NCBI RefSeq assembly: GCF_001592745.1
Contig: NZ_LUKD01000001.1
Location: 999,384 to 1,063,383 of the forward strand
Reading direction: 5' to 3'
DNA from: Bdellovibrio bacteriovorus
GTDB taxonomy: Bacteria; Bdellovibrionota; Bdellovibrionia; Bdellovibrionales; Bdellovibrionaceae
Length of the DNA: 64,000 bases
The position numbers and the translations under genes are program-made. The notes under the pieces are model-generated. The model was not told the origin of the DNA and made no database searches. It saw nothing but the letters and a program-made list of their open reading frames with translations. Numbering within the stretch: position 1 is the first letter of the stretch; each line of letters starts with the position of its first letter. Shown piece by piece: positions 1 through 8,175 of the stretch.

Positions 1-1
1 G

Positions 2-883
2 CCTTTGGTTCACGGGATCATCGTTCCTCGTCGCGCTCCTTTTTCGGCCGAAAATTATAAGAAGATCTGGATGGAAAACGAGGGCTCTCCGCTAACCGTA
101 TATACAAATCGTTTTGCCAAGGCTTTGCAGGAGTCCTTGGGCACTGGTTACAGCGTAAAAGTGGGAATGCGCTATTCTGACCCGCTTATAGGCAAAGCTT
201 TGGAAGAGTTTTCGAGCGAAGGCATTTCTTCTCTTTTGATAGTGCCTCTGTATCCCCAATACGCCGAGGCGACGACAGGTTCTTCTGTCAAAGAAGTAAA
301 TCGCTGGTTGAAAAAGCTGAATCTAGACACACCTACCAGCGTTCTTCCTCCGTTTTATGCGGATGATTCTTTCATCAAGCCTTCCGTAAGATTAGTGAAA
401 GAATCCACATCGGGAAAAAACTTTGATCACTACTTGTTTTCTTTCCATGGTTTGCCTGAAAGCCAAGTGCGCAAAGTTCACGGTTGTCTTCGTACGGAAG
501 ACTGCTGTTTTGATCAAGATGCTTGCGCAAAGAATTGTTACCGCGCCCAATGTTATGCCACGGCCACTAAGATGGCCGAAAGCTTGAATCTTCCAGACAG
601 TCATTGGAGCGTTTCTTTTCAATCAAGACTAGGAAGAGCGGAGTGGATTAAACCTGCAACGGATCATACCTTAGAAGTGCTTGCGCAAAAGGGTAAAAAA
701 TCCGTCGCTGTGGTCTGCCCTTCCTTTGTTGCTGATTGCATCGAAACTTTAGAAGAGATTGGCATCGGTGGCCAAGAGATCTTTGAGCACAATGGCGGCA
801 CCGACTATCAGTTAGTTCCCTGTGTGAACGACGATCGCGAATGGATCGAAGGCTTTGCCGGTCTTTTAAGGAATCAAAAATAA
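2..883 (+). CDS. hemH: Ferrochelatase (3' part, cut by window start)
   Basis: Inserts Fe2+ into protoporphyrin IX, the last step of protoheme synthesis. The reading frame is open to the window edge and about 40 N-terminal residues of the family are missing, so the true start lies outside. The visible part opens with the conserved PRRAPFSAENYKKIW stretch and carries the active-site SFHGLP motif (His about residue 148 of the visible chain). Just after it comes a cysteine-dense segment (Cys 161, 167, 168, 174, 178, 183). An internal cysteine cluster that holds a [2Fe-2S] centre is known for the ferrochelatase class found in Myxococcus and Bdellovibrio. The 3' end overlaps the convergent lrgB by 18 nt. 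Confidence 0.93.
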   Translation, partial: PLVHGIIVPRRAPFSAENYKKIWMENEGSPLTVYTNRFAKALQESLGTGYSVKVGMRYSDPLIGKALEEFSSEGISSLLIVPLYPQYAEATTGSSVKEVNRWLKKLNLDTPTSVLPPFYADDSFIKPSVRLVKESTSGKNFDHYLFSFHGLPESQVRKVHGCLRTEDCCFDQDACAKNCYRAQCYATATKMAESLNLPDSHWSVSFQSRLGRAEWIKPATDHTLEVLAQKGKKSVAVVCPSFVADCIETLEEIGIGGQEIFEHNGGTDYQLVPCVNDDREWIEGFAGLLRNQK

Positions 884-1546
884 CAAAAGCGGAATCAAGA
901 TGGCGGTCATAAGTCCATTGAGCGCCATCGCTAATCCCGCAAAAGCACCAGCCATTTCATTCACCTGAAACGCTCTGAAAGTTCCCAAGCCATGGGCCGA
1001 TAGACCCATGGAAAATCCTTTCACCAAAGGATCGTGAATTTTCATAAGCTTCATCACAGTGCCGGCCGCAATCGCTCCAACAATTCCCGTGATCATCACA
1101 AACACGGTCGATAAAGCCGGAGCTCCCCCGATTTTTTCCGCAATTCCCATTGCTATTGGAGTCGTGACGGATTTAGGAGACAGCGACAATAAAATATCGT
1201 GAGGCAACCCCAATGCCGCCCCTATCAAAACCGCACTAAAGATTCCCACAAAAGATCCAACCGCTAAAGCTAAGATTAAAGGTTTCAAAACTCGTTTCAG
1301 TCGGGCCATCTGATTGAACAATGGCAAAGCAAAGCCCACGGTCGCGGGGCCCAACATAAAATGAATGGGTCGAACTCCTGCAAAGTAGTCTTTGTAGGGA
1401 ATATTAAAAACCATAAGCACGCAAACAATGGCAAACATCGTGATGACGGGCGGGCTTAAGAAAGGATGCTCTTTCCCCCACGTGCTAAGGCGTCGCGCGA
1501 TAAGATAAAATCCCAAGGTCATGATTAAAGAGAGGAGCTCAATCAT
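866..1546 (-). CDS. lrgB: LrgB/CidB-family membrane protein
   Basis: A 226-residue, very hydrophobic protein with about six to seven membrane segments. It carries the family's SVTTPIA and GIVGA stretches and a SAHGLGTFRAF segment near the C-terminus. LrgB proteins pair with LrgA as a holin/antiholin-like system linked to murein hydrolase activity or to small carboxylate transport; which applies here cannot be told. It lies directly downstream of lrgA with an 8-nt overlap, so the two are probably translationally coupled. Confidence 0.88.
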   Translation of the reverse strand: MIELLSLIMTLGFYLIARRLSTWGKEHPFLSPPVITMFAIVCVLMVFNIPYKDYFAGVRPIHFMLGPATVGFALPLFNQMARLKRVLKPLILALAVGSFVGIFSAVLIGAALGLPHDILLSLSPKSVTTPIAMGIAEKIGGAPALSTVFVMITGIVGAIAAGTVMKLMKIHDPLVKGFSMGLSAHGLGTFRAFQVNEMAGAFAGLAMALNGLMTAILIPLLLFLIP

Positions 1547-1901
1547 GCTTTGGCTCCTGCTCGGGATGCATCTTGAGAAGCAGATTAAAAAACCATGCGG
1601 TCACACCCAAGGTAATCAGTGTACTGACAATAAGAGTGATGGCCATGGCCCAGCCATAACGACCAAATAAATCAAAGTAATCGATGATTCCTACACCCGC
1701 AGGCACAAAGAATAGCGCCAGGTGAGCATTCATAAAACGGCTGAGTGCTTCCACTTTTTCTTTCAAGGGCGGCCATAACACTAAAGCAATAAAGAAGTAC
1801 ACCATCCCTAAAACCGGCCCCGGGATAAAAAGGTTTAAGAGAGCGACCGTACCCTCTCCTAAGAATTGAAATGTCAGCAGAATCAACAGCGCTAATATCA
1901 T
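1539..1901 (-). CDS. lrgA: LrgA/CidA-family holin-like protein
   Basis: About 120 residues with four predicted membrane helices. The start was set at the ATG that opens MILALLILLTFQFLGEG because the family begins there. An in-frame extension to 1982 would add 27 residues without hydrophobic character and is probably not translated. The family signature around LFIPGPVLGMV and the HLALFFVPAGVG segment are both present. It is the first gene of a two-gene unit with lrgB. No strong ribosome binding site is visible. Confidence 0.85.
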   Translation of the reverse strand: MILALLILLTFQFLGEGTVALLNLFIPGPVLGMVYFFIALVLWPPLKEKVEALSRFMNAHLALFFVPAGVGIIDYFDLFGRYGWAMAITLIVSTLITLGVTAWFFNLLLKMHPEQEPKHD

Positions 1902-2177
1902 GCTTAAAGACTCTAGCGATCCCTCAAGCGTCAGGCAACGAGCTTCCCAAGGATTTCGTGTCCTTTCACATAGCGGGGCCATTTCACTTTATAGAGGCCT
2001 AAAACCGCCCTATACCAATAAGCCGGCTTTGGCGAAGACCCAACCAGGTACCTTTTTCCAAACCGGTCTCAAAATGCGTCAATGTCAAAAATTGAGACAC
2101 TTCAGATCCAATACAGGCAGTTCACAAAGCGCACAGATCTTGTATCTGGGTTACACGTTGTTAAAGGAGTACGTTAG
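1902..2177. other. Divergent intergenic region, lrgA / PBP4-like gene
   Basis: This 276-nt stretch holds the 5' regions of lrgA (minus) and the PBP4-type peptidase gene (plus). The plus-strand gene has a clear AAAGGAG ribosome binding site about 8 nt before its ATG. No confident promoter hexamers or operator repeats were seen. Confidence 0.4.
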
Positions 2178-3545
2178 ATGGCTCAGGCTTCTCTACTAAA
2201 AAATATTGCTGCTAGCATTATCGTTTCTACCGCCGTTGCAAGTACCGCATCTGCGTTCTCTTATAAAATGAATGCCATGTGCTTCATGAAAGATTCGACA
2301 AGTAAAGCCGAAGCTTTCAACCCCACCGCACAAGAAATTAAAGACAGTGGCAGCAGCTTCGTGCGATCGACTCCCACCAACGTGACAGAAACCGATATCA
2401 AAACGAAGTTCCGTGTTGCTTCACTTTCTAAAATTTTAGTTACTCACTGGGCGACGGCGACCCTGGGTCCTGAATACCGTTTTAAAACGCGTCTTTATAT
2501 TACGCCGACAAATCCAGATAAAACTTGTTATGTTCACTTAGCAGGTGACGGCGATATCTTCATGGGTAAAGAGATGCTGTCGACGGTGTTTAAGCAGTTG
2601 AAACCTATTCTTACGGGTCGTGGCTGTACTTCTATCAGTCAGCTTTCTTATGACGAAAAATTCGTCGTTCCCATGGGGCCTGGCAGCGCTTATATCGTTC
2701 AACATCGCGACGATGGCACGTACCGTGGTGCGGATCCGGATTTGTTCTATGGTCCATTGACGACGCAAAAAGCACTGACTCATTTCGTAAGAAACTACAG
2801 TCAGATTCGTGTTAAAACTATCAAGCCTTCGATCTCTTCTGAGTTTAAAAAGTACGCGGAAGAAGTGAAAGTCACAGGCTATTCATTCCAATCACGTCCT
2901 CTTTATATGATGATGCGTGAATTCAATGCTTACTCTTCCAACGTTCCACCGAATATTTTGTTTGAGCGTTTGGGCGGTGTGAACGGTTATAAAGCCTTCA
3001 TCAAAAATCGTTTGGGTATGGATGAAAGCACGGTTGTGATGATGAATGGTTCTGGTTACCCGGTTATGATTAACGATCAAAAAATTTATAACGAAGTAAC
3101 ATGTGAATCTATCGTACGCATCATCCAAGACTTGGATCATATGCTTAAAGCATATAAAGGCTCTAAAGCATTCCAACTGGCGGATGTGATGGCAGTGGGT
3201 GGAGACGGTGAACACTACTCGACATTTAAATCTTTGTACGGTTCAGACACTTTCGACAACACGCTGACGGGTAAAACAGGTTCTGCGGATAAAGCTATCA
3301 CTTTCGGTGGAGCGCTTTCGACGACTGATGGAAACTTGTACTTTGCGGTACTAACAGAGCCAGATATCTATGACCAAAGAAACCTAAACAAGCCACGTAC
3401 CTACATCCGTGACCTTGTCTCTATCCTGGCAGAGCGTGTACGATTGAAGAAGTTTGATTACACTCAAGTGGGCTTGATGAATCCAATCGATTCAGCATCC
3501 ACGCTGGTAGCGGAATCAAACAATCTTTCCTTGAAGATGAAATAA
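2178..3545 (+). CDS. PBP4-type (S13) DD-endopeptidase, Bd3459-like
   Basis: A 455-residue exported serine peptidase. A signal peptide (about 1-26, ending ASTASA) precedes the three penicillin-binding catalytic motifs: SxxK at 82-85 (SLSK), SxN at 253-255 (SSN) and KTG at 366-368. The gap of about 170 residues between the first two is shorter than in classical PBP4, which fits loss of inserted domain material. The family cleaves D-Ala-mDap cross-links. In B. bacteriovorus, Bd3459 and Bd0816 round the prey cell by loosening its wall. The next gene, 11 nt on, encodes an exported ankyrin protein like Bd3460, which protects the predator from this enzyme. Orthology is inferred from motifs and gene order. 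Confidence 0.88.
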   Translation: MAQASLLKNIAASIIVSTAVASTASAFSYKMNAMCFMKDSTSKAEAFNPTAQEIKDSGSSFVRSTPTNVTETDIKTKFRVASLSKILVTHWATATLGPEYRFKTRLYITPTNPDKTCYVHLAGDGDIFMGKEMLSTVFKQLKPILTGRGCTSISQLSYDEKFVVPMGPGSAYIVQHRDDGTYRGADPDLFYGPLTTQKALTHFVRNYSQIRVKTIKPSISSEFKKYAEEVKVTGYSFQSRPLYMMMREFNAYSSNVPPNILFERLGGVNGYKAFIKNRLGMDESTVVMMNGSGYPVMINDQKIYNEVTCESIVRIIQDLDHMLKAYKGSKAFQLADVMAVGGDGEHYSTFKSLYGSDTFDNTLTGKTGSADKAITFGGALSTTDGNLYFAVLTEPDIYDQRNLNKPRTYIRDLVSILAERVRLKKFDYTQVGLMNPIDSASTLVAESNNLSLKMK

Positions 3546-3556
3546 GGTAACTTGTT

Positions 3557-4210
3557 ATGAACCTTTTTAGATTGATCTTAATTGCATGTGTGGTTTTCGC
3601 GGGCTCGATGAGCCCTGCTGCTGGCAGCAAAAAACTTGTCGACGACAAAGCTTTTGAACTGGCTTACGCAGGAAAGACCAAAGAGCTTCAAAAGTCTTTG
3701 GATGCGGGAGTTAACATCAATAAGCCCAATGAAAAAGGCGAAACTCTTCTAATGACGGCAGCGGCTAGCGGCCAAGTCGAGGTTGTAAAATTCCTTCTTT
3801 CTAAAAAAGCCGACGTCACGATCAAAGATAAAGATCAAAAGACGGCTTTGTACTATGCTCTTACCAACGAACAGCCTGAAGTTTCAAAAGCCTTGATTGA
3901 GGCTAACGCGCCTTTGAATGATTTGAATGAACTTGGCGACAACGCCCTGACTCTCGCTTCATCATTGAACGACCACGCCACAATGAAAGTGCTTTTAGCT
4001 AAAGATGCCACTTTAGTGAATAAAGGAAACTCCGAAGGCAAAACTCCTTTGATGGAAGCAGCCCGCCACGGAAACGCCGAAACGATCAAGATTTTGTTAG
4101 ACGCCGGTGCTGATAAAAAAGCCAAGAATTCATCTGGTAAAACAGCTTTAGATATCGCGACAAAAGCGCAAAACCAAAAAGCCGTCACTCTTCTTTCCGC
4201 AAAAAAATAG
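3557..4210 (+). CDS. Exported ankyrin-repeat protein, Bd3460-like self-protection factor
   Basis: 217 residues: a signal peptide (about 1-24) followed by roughly five ankyrin repeats that fill the rest of the chain, with typical cores such as TLLMTAAASG, TPLMEAARHG and TALDIATKAQ. It starts 11 nt after the PBP4-type gene and is almost surely cotranscribed. In B. bacteriovorus the equivalent protein Bd3460 binds and blocks the Bd3459 endopeptidase so that the predator's own wall is not cut during prey entry. That role is inferred here from architecture and neighbourhood. Confidence 0.87.
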   Translation: MNLFRLILIACVVFAGSMSPAAGSKKLVDDKAFELAYAGKTKELQKSLDAGVNINKPNEKGETLLMTAAASGQVEVVKFLLSKKADVTIKDKDQKTALYYALTNEQPEVSKALIEANAPLNDLNELGDNALTLASSLNDHATMKVLLAKDATLVNKGNSEGKTPLMEAARHGNAETIKILLDAGADKKAKNSSGKTALDIATKAQNQKAVTLLSAKK

Positions 4211-4229
4211 GCGCTCGTCCCTGAGCGCC
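4201..4229 (-). terminator. sodC terminator
   Basis: A 7-bp stem GGCGCTC/GAGCGCC at 4210-4229, followed on the minus strand by TATTTTTTT. It overlaps the stop codon of the convergent ankyrin gene. No T-run follows on the plus strand. Confidence 0.7.
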
Positions 4230-4242
4230 CGTGCAATCTAAA

Positions 4243-4803
4243 CTAATTTGCGCGGTCGGGGGTTTTTACGACACCGCAAGCGATTCGTTTTCCCGAGGCT
4301 CCGGCCGGTTGGCTTTTATAGTCGTCACCTCTTTCATGCACGACGACGGAAGTTCCTTCTGCTCTCAGAAGTGAGTTCGGTCCCGATAATAGAGAGATGT
4401 GTTTATTGATCTCTTCTAAATGGCCACGCCCGCTTTTCACTTCGACGTTTTTAAAGTCGCCGGCATGTGGCCCTCCTTTGACTTCACCGTGTTTTTTCTT
4501 ATCGGGATTAAAGTGATCACCGGCAGATTTAAATTCCGGTGGTAAGCAACTGCCTTTTTCATGAACGTGAAACGCATAGGTGCCATCTGGCATACCCGTT
4601 AGATTCACCACGGTCTTTACACCGTCGGCTTCTTGAGTGAAGTTCACATCGCCCACTTGTTTTCCTTGAGCGTCTTTTAAAATCACCGATACGGGAGGCA
4701 TTGGTTTGTTATGTGCAGGTTTTCCAGCAGGACCTTTGGATTCCTGTGCTTTTACTCCGCCTGTTAGTCCAAGTATGAAGAGAAAAAAGATCATGCTTCT
4801 CAC
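4243..4803 (-). CDS. sodC: Cu/Zn superoxide dismutase, exported
   Basis: 186 residues with a signal peptide (about 1-19). The copper and zinc ligands are in their usual order: FHVHEKGSC, GDHFNP, HGEVKGGPHAGDF and VVVHERGDDY, with the disulphide partner in RIACGVV near the end. The enzyme converts superoxide to peroxide and oxygen in the periplasm. The start is GTG, 8 nt after a strong GGAGG. It is convergent with the ankyrin gene. Confidence 0.95.
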   Translation of the reverse strand: MRSMIFFLFILGLTGGVKAQESKGPAGKPAHNKPMPPVSVILKDAQGKQVGDVNFTQEADGVKTVVNLTGMPDGTYAFHVHEKGSCLPPEFKSAGDHFNPDKKKHGEVKGGPHAGDFKNVEVKSGRGHLEEINKHISLLSGPNSLLRAEGTSVVVHERGDDYKSQPAGASGKRIACGVVKTPDRAN

Positions 4804-4983
4804 AAACGACCTCCTTGATTCGATTCAAATATTGGAACACGGACAATGGTGTGAGAAAAGGTCGCGCGCTAATTAACAAATTCTCCAGTGAAAGCATGAT
4901 TCTTAAAAATTTGAAGGACGTGACTTTGAGGCTTCGCTTTGAATTGATAAACTTTAAAAGTGAACGCCGGAAAGGAGAAGCTT

Positions 4984-5427
4984 ATGAGTCGCCTAGGGCA
5001 AAAATCCCGTCGCCGTCAGCCCGATCAATTGGCTGAAGATGAAGCCAAAGATTCTCCTCGTGTTGAAGAACAAGAAAGTCAGCCCGGTGATTTCAATCCG
5101 AAATCCACGTTCAGCGCGATCTATGAGAGTTCACAAACTCCCCGTCGTTCTTACACGGGCCGAGGTCCTAAAAACTACAAACGCAGTGACGAACGCATTC
5201 GCGAAGAGGTCTGCGAAATGCTGACACGCGATCAATACGTCGATGCTTACAACATTGATGTCGATGTCGTCGATGGCGAAGTCATCCTTCGCGGCACCGT
5301 CCCTGACCGTCACATGAAGTATCTTGCCGAAGATTCTGTAGAAAAAGTATTTGGAGTGAAGGACATCTCAAACCGCCTGCACGTCGATCGTCACGAAGAC
5401 CTGATCCGCCGTCACGGGCGCCACTAA
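4984..5427 (+). CDS. BON-domain protein
   Basis: 147 residues. The start at MSRLGQKSRRR is set by AAAGGAG 8 nt upstream. The N-terminal half is polar and probably disordered (Arg, Glu, Pro, Ser). The C-terminal half (about 70-140) is one BON domain: a helix with IREEVCEMLTRD, the sheet VDVVDGEVILRGTVPD, then KYLAEDSVEKVFGVKDISNRL. BON domains are thought to bind phospholipid or other envelope ligands. No signal peptide is visible, so the location is unclear. Confidence 0.75.
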   Translation: MSRLGQKSRRRQPDQLAEDEAKDSPRVEEQESQPGDFNPKSTFSAIYESSQTPRRSYTGRGPKNYKRSDERIREEVCEMLTRDQYVDAYNIDVDVVDGEVILRGTVPDRHMKYLAEDSVEKVFGVKDISNRLHVDRHEDLIRRHGRH

Positions 5428-5503
5428 AAGTAGAAAGATAGTTCGATTTGTGAAAATCGATTTCCGAACCAAATTGGAGATGAGTATTTCTAAGGCTCCC
5501 ATC

Positions 5504-5782
5504 TTATTTGGTAAAGAAATTTTTAACTGCTATCTTACAACTCTCATCACATGCAATTTTATAAAATATCGGGAGCAATACGATCGCTAAAAGTGCGAAA
5601 TACACAGGTTTAATGCGACCTTTTGAGTTACTTAAATTCTCCTTTTTTTGAAATACTTGGGCGATTCGGTCAGTTCCAAAAAAACTACGTTCAATTTTCG
5701 AAAGAAGTACAATAACTGCAATTAACGCAGCTATCACGATTATAACTAAAAATATTCTATTTACTAAAAAATCAAAATTCAT
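5504..5782 (-). CDS. Small two-helix membrane protein, putative immunity protein
   Basis: 92 residues with two membrane helices (about 7-28 and 61-78) joined by a polar basic loop. Its ATG overlaps the stop of the upstream hydrophobic toxin-tip-like fragment by 4 nt (ATGA), the usual coupling of a toxin tip to its immunity gene. Four other small two-helix proteins lie further upstream in the same island. The function is inferred only from arrangement; no family was recognised. Confidence 0.55.
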   Translation of the reverse strand: MNFDFLVNRIFLVIIVIAALIAVIVLLSKIERSFFGTDRIAQVFQKKENLSNSKGRIKPVYFALLAIVLLPIFYKIACDESCKIAVKNFFTK

Positions 5783-6027
5783 GGATTAACGTCCCGAATA
5801 TCCCACTGTATTTCCTGTAGGTGTGTCAGGATTCCTGAGCTTATTCCGAACCCTAATCTTGAGCCTACAGCAAATCCAAGTGTTTCACTGATACCCGCTT
5901 TCAACAAGGTATTTGCTCCGAATGCAGTCAAGGCTCCCGCTGCGCCCGTTAATGCGCTTCCCACACCAGCATCTATCGCTTTTTTGAGATCAACATTACG
6001 AGTAAAAATGATCTGATTGAAGGCGCT
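5779..6027 (-). pseudogene. Hydrophobic Rhs-like C-terminal tip fragment
   Basis: The frame is open from a stop at about 6028 to 5779, giving about 82 residues with no proper start; a GTG at 5964 is the first possible start. The chain is rich in Gly, Ala and Leu (GSALTGAAGALTAFGANTLL, then GFAVGSRLGFGISSG) and ends with a charged IQWDIRDVNP. This resembles the hydrophobic tips ending the two other Rhs-type pieces at 8419-9180 and 9438-9663. It is read as a displaced C-terminal piece of an Rhs protein, but no core motif remains here. Confidence 0.4.
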
Positions 6028-6196
6028 GTCTTAAATATTTTAAGCTTACTTTTATTCTTTCGTAGTTCCATTGTAAAATATATGATTGTCCAACAAAAAC
6101 CAGTGAACTGGCGCATACAATTGCGAGCAGTTGAGTCTCTGTTTCACCGCCCAACGAGGGTTTAGAAAGTTTCACAAAGTATGTGTCGCTTACAAA

Positions 6197-6418
6197 TTAG
6201 CTGTTTTTGGTAATTAATAAATAAATCAAAAAAATACACAAAAAAGGCATACCTAACGAAGAGACACCAAAGTAGGACATTAAGAAGAAACGCATGCCCT
6301 TCGAAACTTTGTTTCCTTCATTTCTATGCGCTACCATAAAATTTTTTATCGTGGGTTTAAGACCAAATATAAAAAGAATAATGAAAGCAACGCATGCTAT
6401 GTTTTCAAATTTCGTCAT
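6197..6418 (-). CDS. Small two-helix membrane protein, putative immunity protein
   Basis: 73 residues with two membrane helices (about 7-27 and 46-69). It resembles the 75-residue product of 7191-7418 in length, helix placement and the shared P-x-I-x-N turn after helix 1. Its ATG lies 2 nt after the stop of a YD-repeat-like fragment (6421-6534), again a toxin-tail-then-immunity arrangement. No known family was recognised. Confidence 0.55.
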   Translation of the reverse strand: MTKFENIACVAFIILFIFGLKPTIKNFMVAHRNEGNKVSKGMRFFLMSYFGVSSLGMPFLCIFLIYLLITKNS

Positions 6419-6420
6419 AC

Positions 6421-6534
6421 TCAGACTTTCTCATCATTGGCACATGAGAGCACTAAGTTTCCAGCATCGGAATAAGAGAATTTGAAACGTCCGTAAGATT
6501 GACCTACAGCCTGGACTTTACAAAATTCCTTTTA
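6421..6534 (-). pseudogene. YD-repeat remnant without a start codon
   Basis: Between two small membrane-protein genes the minus strand holds a start-less open frame that reads QAVGQSYGRFKFSYSDAGNL and ends CANDEKV followed by TGA. The Y-x-Y-x-x-A-G-N-L pattern matches a YD (Rhs) repeat. It begins after a stop just downstream of 6537 and is read as a leftover piece of an Rhs protein. Confidence 0.4.
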
Positions 6535-6536
6535 CT

Positions 6537-7013
6537 CTAATTTTCCCGACTCTTTTCGATGTGAACAGTTAGAAGGTTCTTAATCATCGTCACAGCCCTG
6601 AAATTTGCATACTCGTCGGAAGCGTTAAGGACTTCAACTGCTTCAGGTTCATCACTGTCCATCTGAAATTTCGAACTGATGTGAAACTTAAAGCCATCTT
6701 TAAAGATGATATAAAAACCATCAAAAGTGTGATCCTCAAGACCAACAATATCACTATATCGATATTGTTTTTCATAAAGTCTTATTTTTAGGGTTAGATA
6801 ATGGGTCTCCAGAGATATCTTAGAGCGACTACGAATCGCTCCAAACAAGTAGATGAGTCCCATAATAAAAAAAATGGAAAAAATCCAAATAACTGGCCCT
6901 TTCACTTGAATTGAAAGAGCCCAAAACAAACCGCCACCAAATAAAATAGAACCAAGAATCGATAGAATTATTGCTTCTTTCAAGTACTGTGTGGTGCTAA
7001 AAAGCCCGTTCAT
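6537..7013 (-). CDS. Membrane protein with PH-like domain, island gene
   Basis: 158 residues. Two membrane helices (about 12-33 and 40-60) are followed by a beta-rich domain (about 68-150) of bacterial PH-like type: LETHYLTLKIRLYEKQYRYS, then DIVGLEDHTFDGFYIIFKDG. The piece at 7470-7724 aligns with this domain through Y-(S/D)-x-I, K-(D/N)-G and SDE. PH-like membrane proteins occur among immunity proteins, so this may be one; that is inference. Confidence 0.5.
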   Translation of the reverse strand: MNGLFSTTQYLKEAIILSILGSILFGGGLFWALSIQVKGPVIWIFSIFFIMGLIYLFGAIRSRSKISLETHYLTLKIRLYEKQYRYSDIVGLEDHTFDGFYIIFKDGFKFHISSKFQMDSDEPEAVEVLNASDEYANFRAVTMIKNLLTVHIEKSREN

Positions 7014-7190
7014 ACATCAATCATATAGTAATAAACTCTATATCTGTATTCATTTGATTTTAAATTTCAACTACGGCCGTGCAAGGGACGGATGCCATTT
7101 CGACATCATACTCAAGATTTCGAGCTTTTTAGAAAATTTTTAGATTCCGGCGGCCGCAGAATGGCCGTCGCTACCTCAGAATCTTAATAT

Positions 7191-7418
7191 CTACGAAAAT
7201 AAAGCATCTTGAATTTTATAAATAAAGAATGCGGCTCCTAAAAAAATTCCAAGAAAACCAATTGCATAAAAAATTAAAAGAAGATTTCTTCTGCCTTCGC
7301 TAATTCGAGGAATGAACTCATTCGTATAAATTAATTTTAAATTCCTAATGGCAGGAACTAAAGCAAAGGCCCAAATCAACAATAGGGCTATCATCCCCAC
7401 CAATTCACTAGTTTTCAT
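7191..7418 (-). CDS. Small two-helix membrane protein, putative immunity protein
   Basis: 75 residues with two membrane helices (about 7-27 and 45-67). It is a likely paralogue of the 73-residue product at 6197-6418: both place P-A/T-I-R/K-N after helix 1, a polar loop with N-E and an R/G pair, and then a glycine-bearing second helix. It follows a PH-like fragment (7470-7724). No known family was recognised. Confidence 0.5.
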   Translation of the reverse strand: MKTSELVGMIALLLIWAFALVPAIRNLKLIYTNEFIPRISEGRRNLLLIFYAIGFLGIFLGAAFFIYKIQDALFS

Positions 7419-7469
7419 ACTTTTAATCCGCCTCAGCGCGACAAACGAGACTCAATTTTTTTCTTTAAC

Positions 7470-7724
7470 CTAAGCCTTTCGCCAGGTCTGCCTTAAGCAT
7501 CTACTGGGCCTAATTCGGGAACCGAAAAATTCATCGCTTTCTCTGCGTATAGTCGATCCAAGAGAAATATTTTTTCCATTTTTCAGACGCATAGATAAGC
7601 TCATACCCAAATCCGAGAACGTAACTTCCTGTATTTGATCGTATTGGATCTTAAAAGATTTGTCCCTAAAGGGACTTATTCCCCAATCTGCACCGATAGC
7701 TAATTCAGCAAACGCAAATCCCAT
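7470..7724 (-). pseudogene. PH-like domain fragment
   Basis: 84 codons. Residues 24-67 (KIQYDQIQEVTFSD, LKNGKNISLG, RRESDEFF) align with the PH-like domain of the 158-residue protein at 6537-7013, but the two membrane helices that come before it there are missing. The last 18 residues look like out-of-frame sequence. It is probably a broken copy rather than a complete gene. Confidence 0.35.
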
Positions 7725-7732
7725 CTCTCATG

Positions 7733-8020
7733 TCTTTTACTTCTTTTGGAACCAGCCTAATTCCTTCCGGCACGCGCGAATTAAAAACCAAATCCCAAAT
7801 ATGCAAACAGCCACAACTGAAAACCAAGAAAAGAAATCTTTCTCCCCTGTTTGAAAGTAAATTTTATACTGATCAGTAAGAGCACTGCTGTTGCGATAAA
7901 TCCTATTGCCAGAAAAGGCCGCGCTAACTTTACCAATATTACAGAAAGATTTTTATCTAAATTATTTTCCAACTCATCTTCCTTTCTGGGCATGCAGGTA
8001 TCCATGGCAACACAGAACCT
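7733..8020 (-). pseudogene. Frameshifted small membrane protein gene
   Basis: The open frame starting at MPRKEDELENN gives a first membrane helix (KLARPFLAIGFIATAVLLL) and then runs into poor sequence ending at 7781. Shifting one base near 7880 opens a better continuation: LTDQYKIYFQTGEKDFFSWF, then a clean second helix VVAVCIFGIWFLI, then RACRKELGWFQKK and a stop near 7733. The joined product would be another two-helix protein of about 95 residues, so this gene looks broken by a single-base indel or a sequencing error. Confidence 0.4.
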
Positions 8021-8175
8021 TTGAAAATCAGGTCCCTTTTGGAAAAATCTCCTGTGCAAGAATCGCGGGCGGCCCCAACCCGGAGGGGGGCTGAGGCTGA
8101 ATTTCGAGAATTTTTTGAATTTTTGGCCGCTGCTTGGCCCCTATATGTCTTCAGTTCTTAATACAACGAAGTCAC

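Noticed and set aside
1902-1982. N-terminal extension of lrgA
   Set aside because: The extra 27 residues are polar and unlike the family; the conserved protein begins at MILALLILL.
5469-5521. Terminator of the 92-residue island protein gene
   Set aside because: CCAAAT/ATTTGG and AGATG/CATCT can pair, but the stem is interrupted, overlaps the stop codon and has no T-run.
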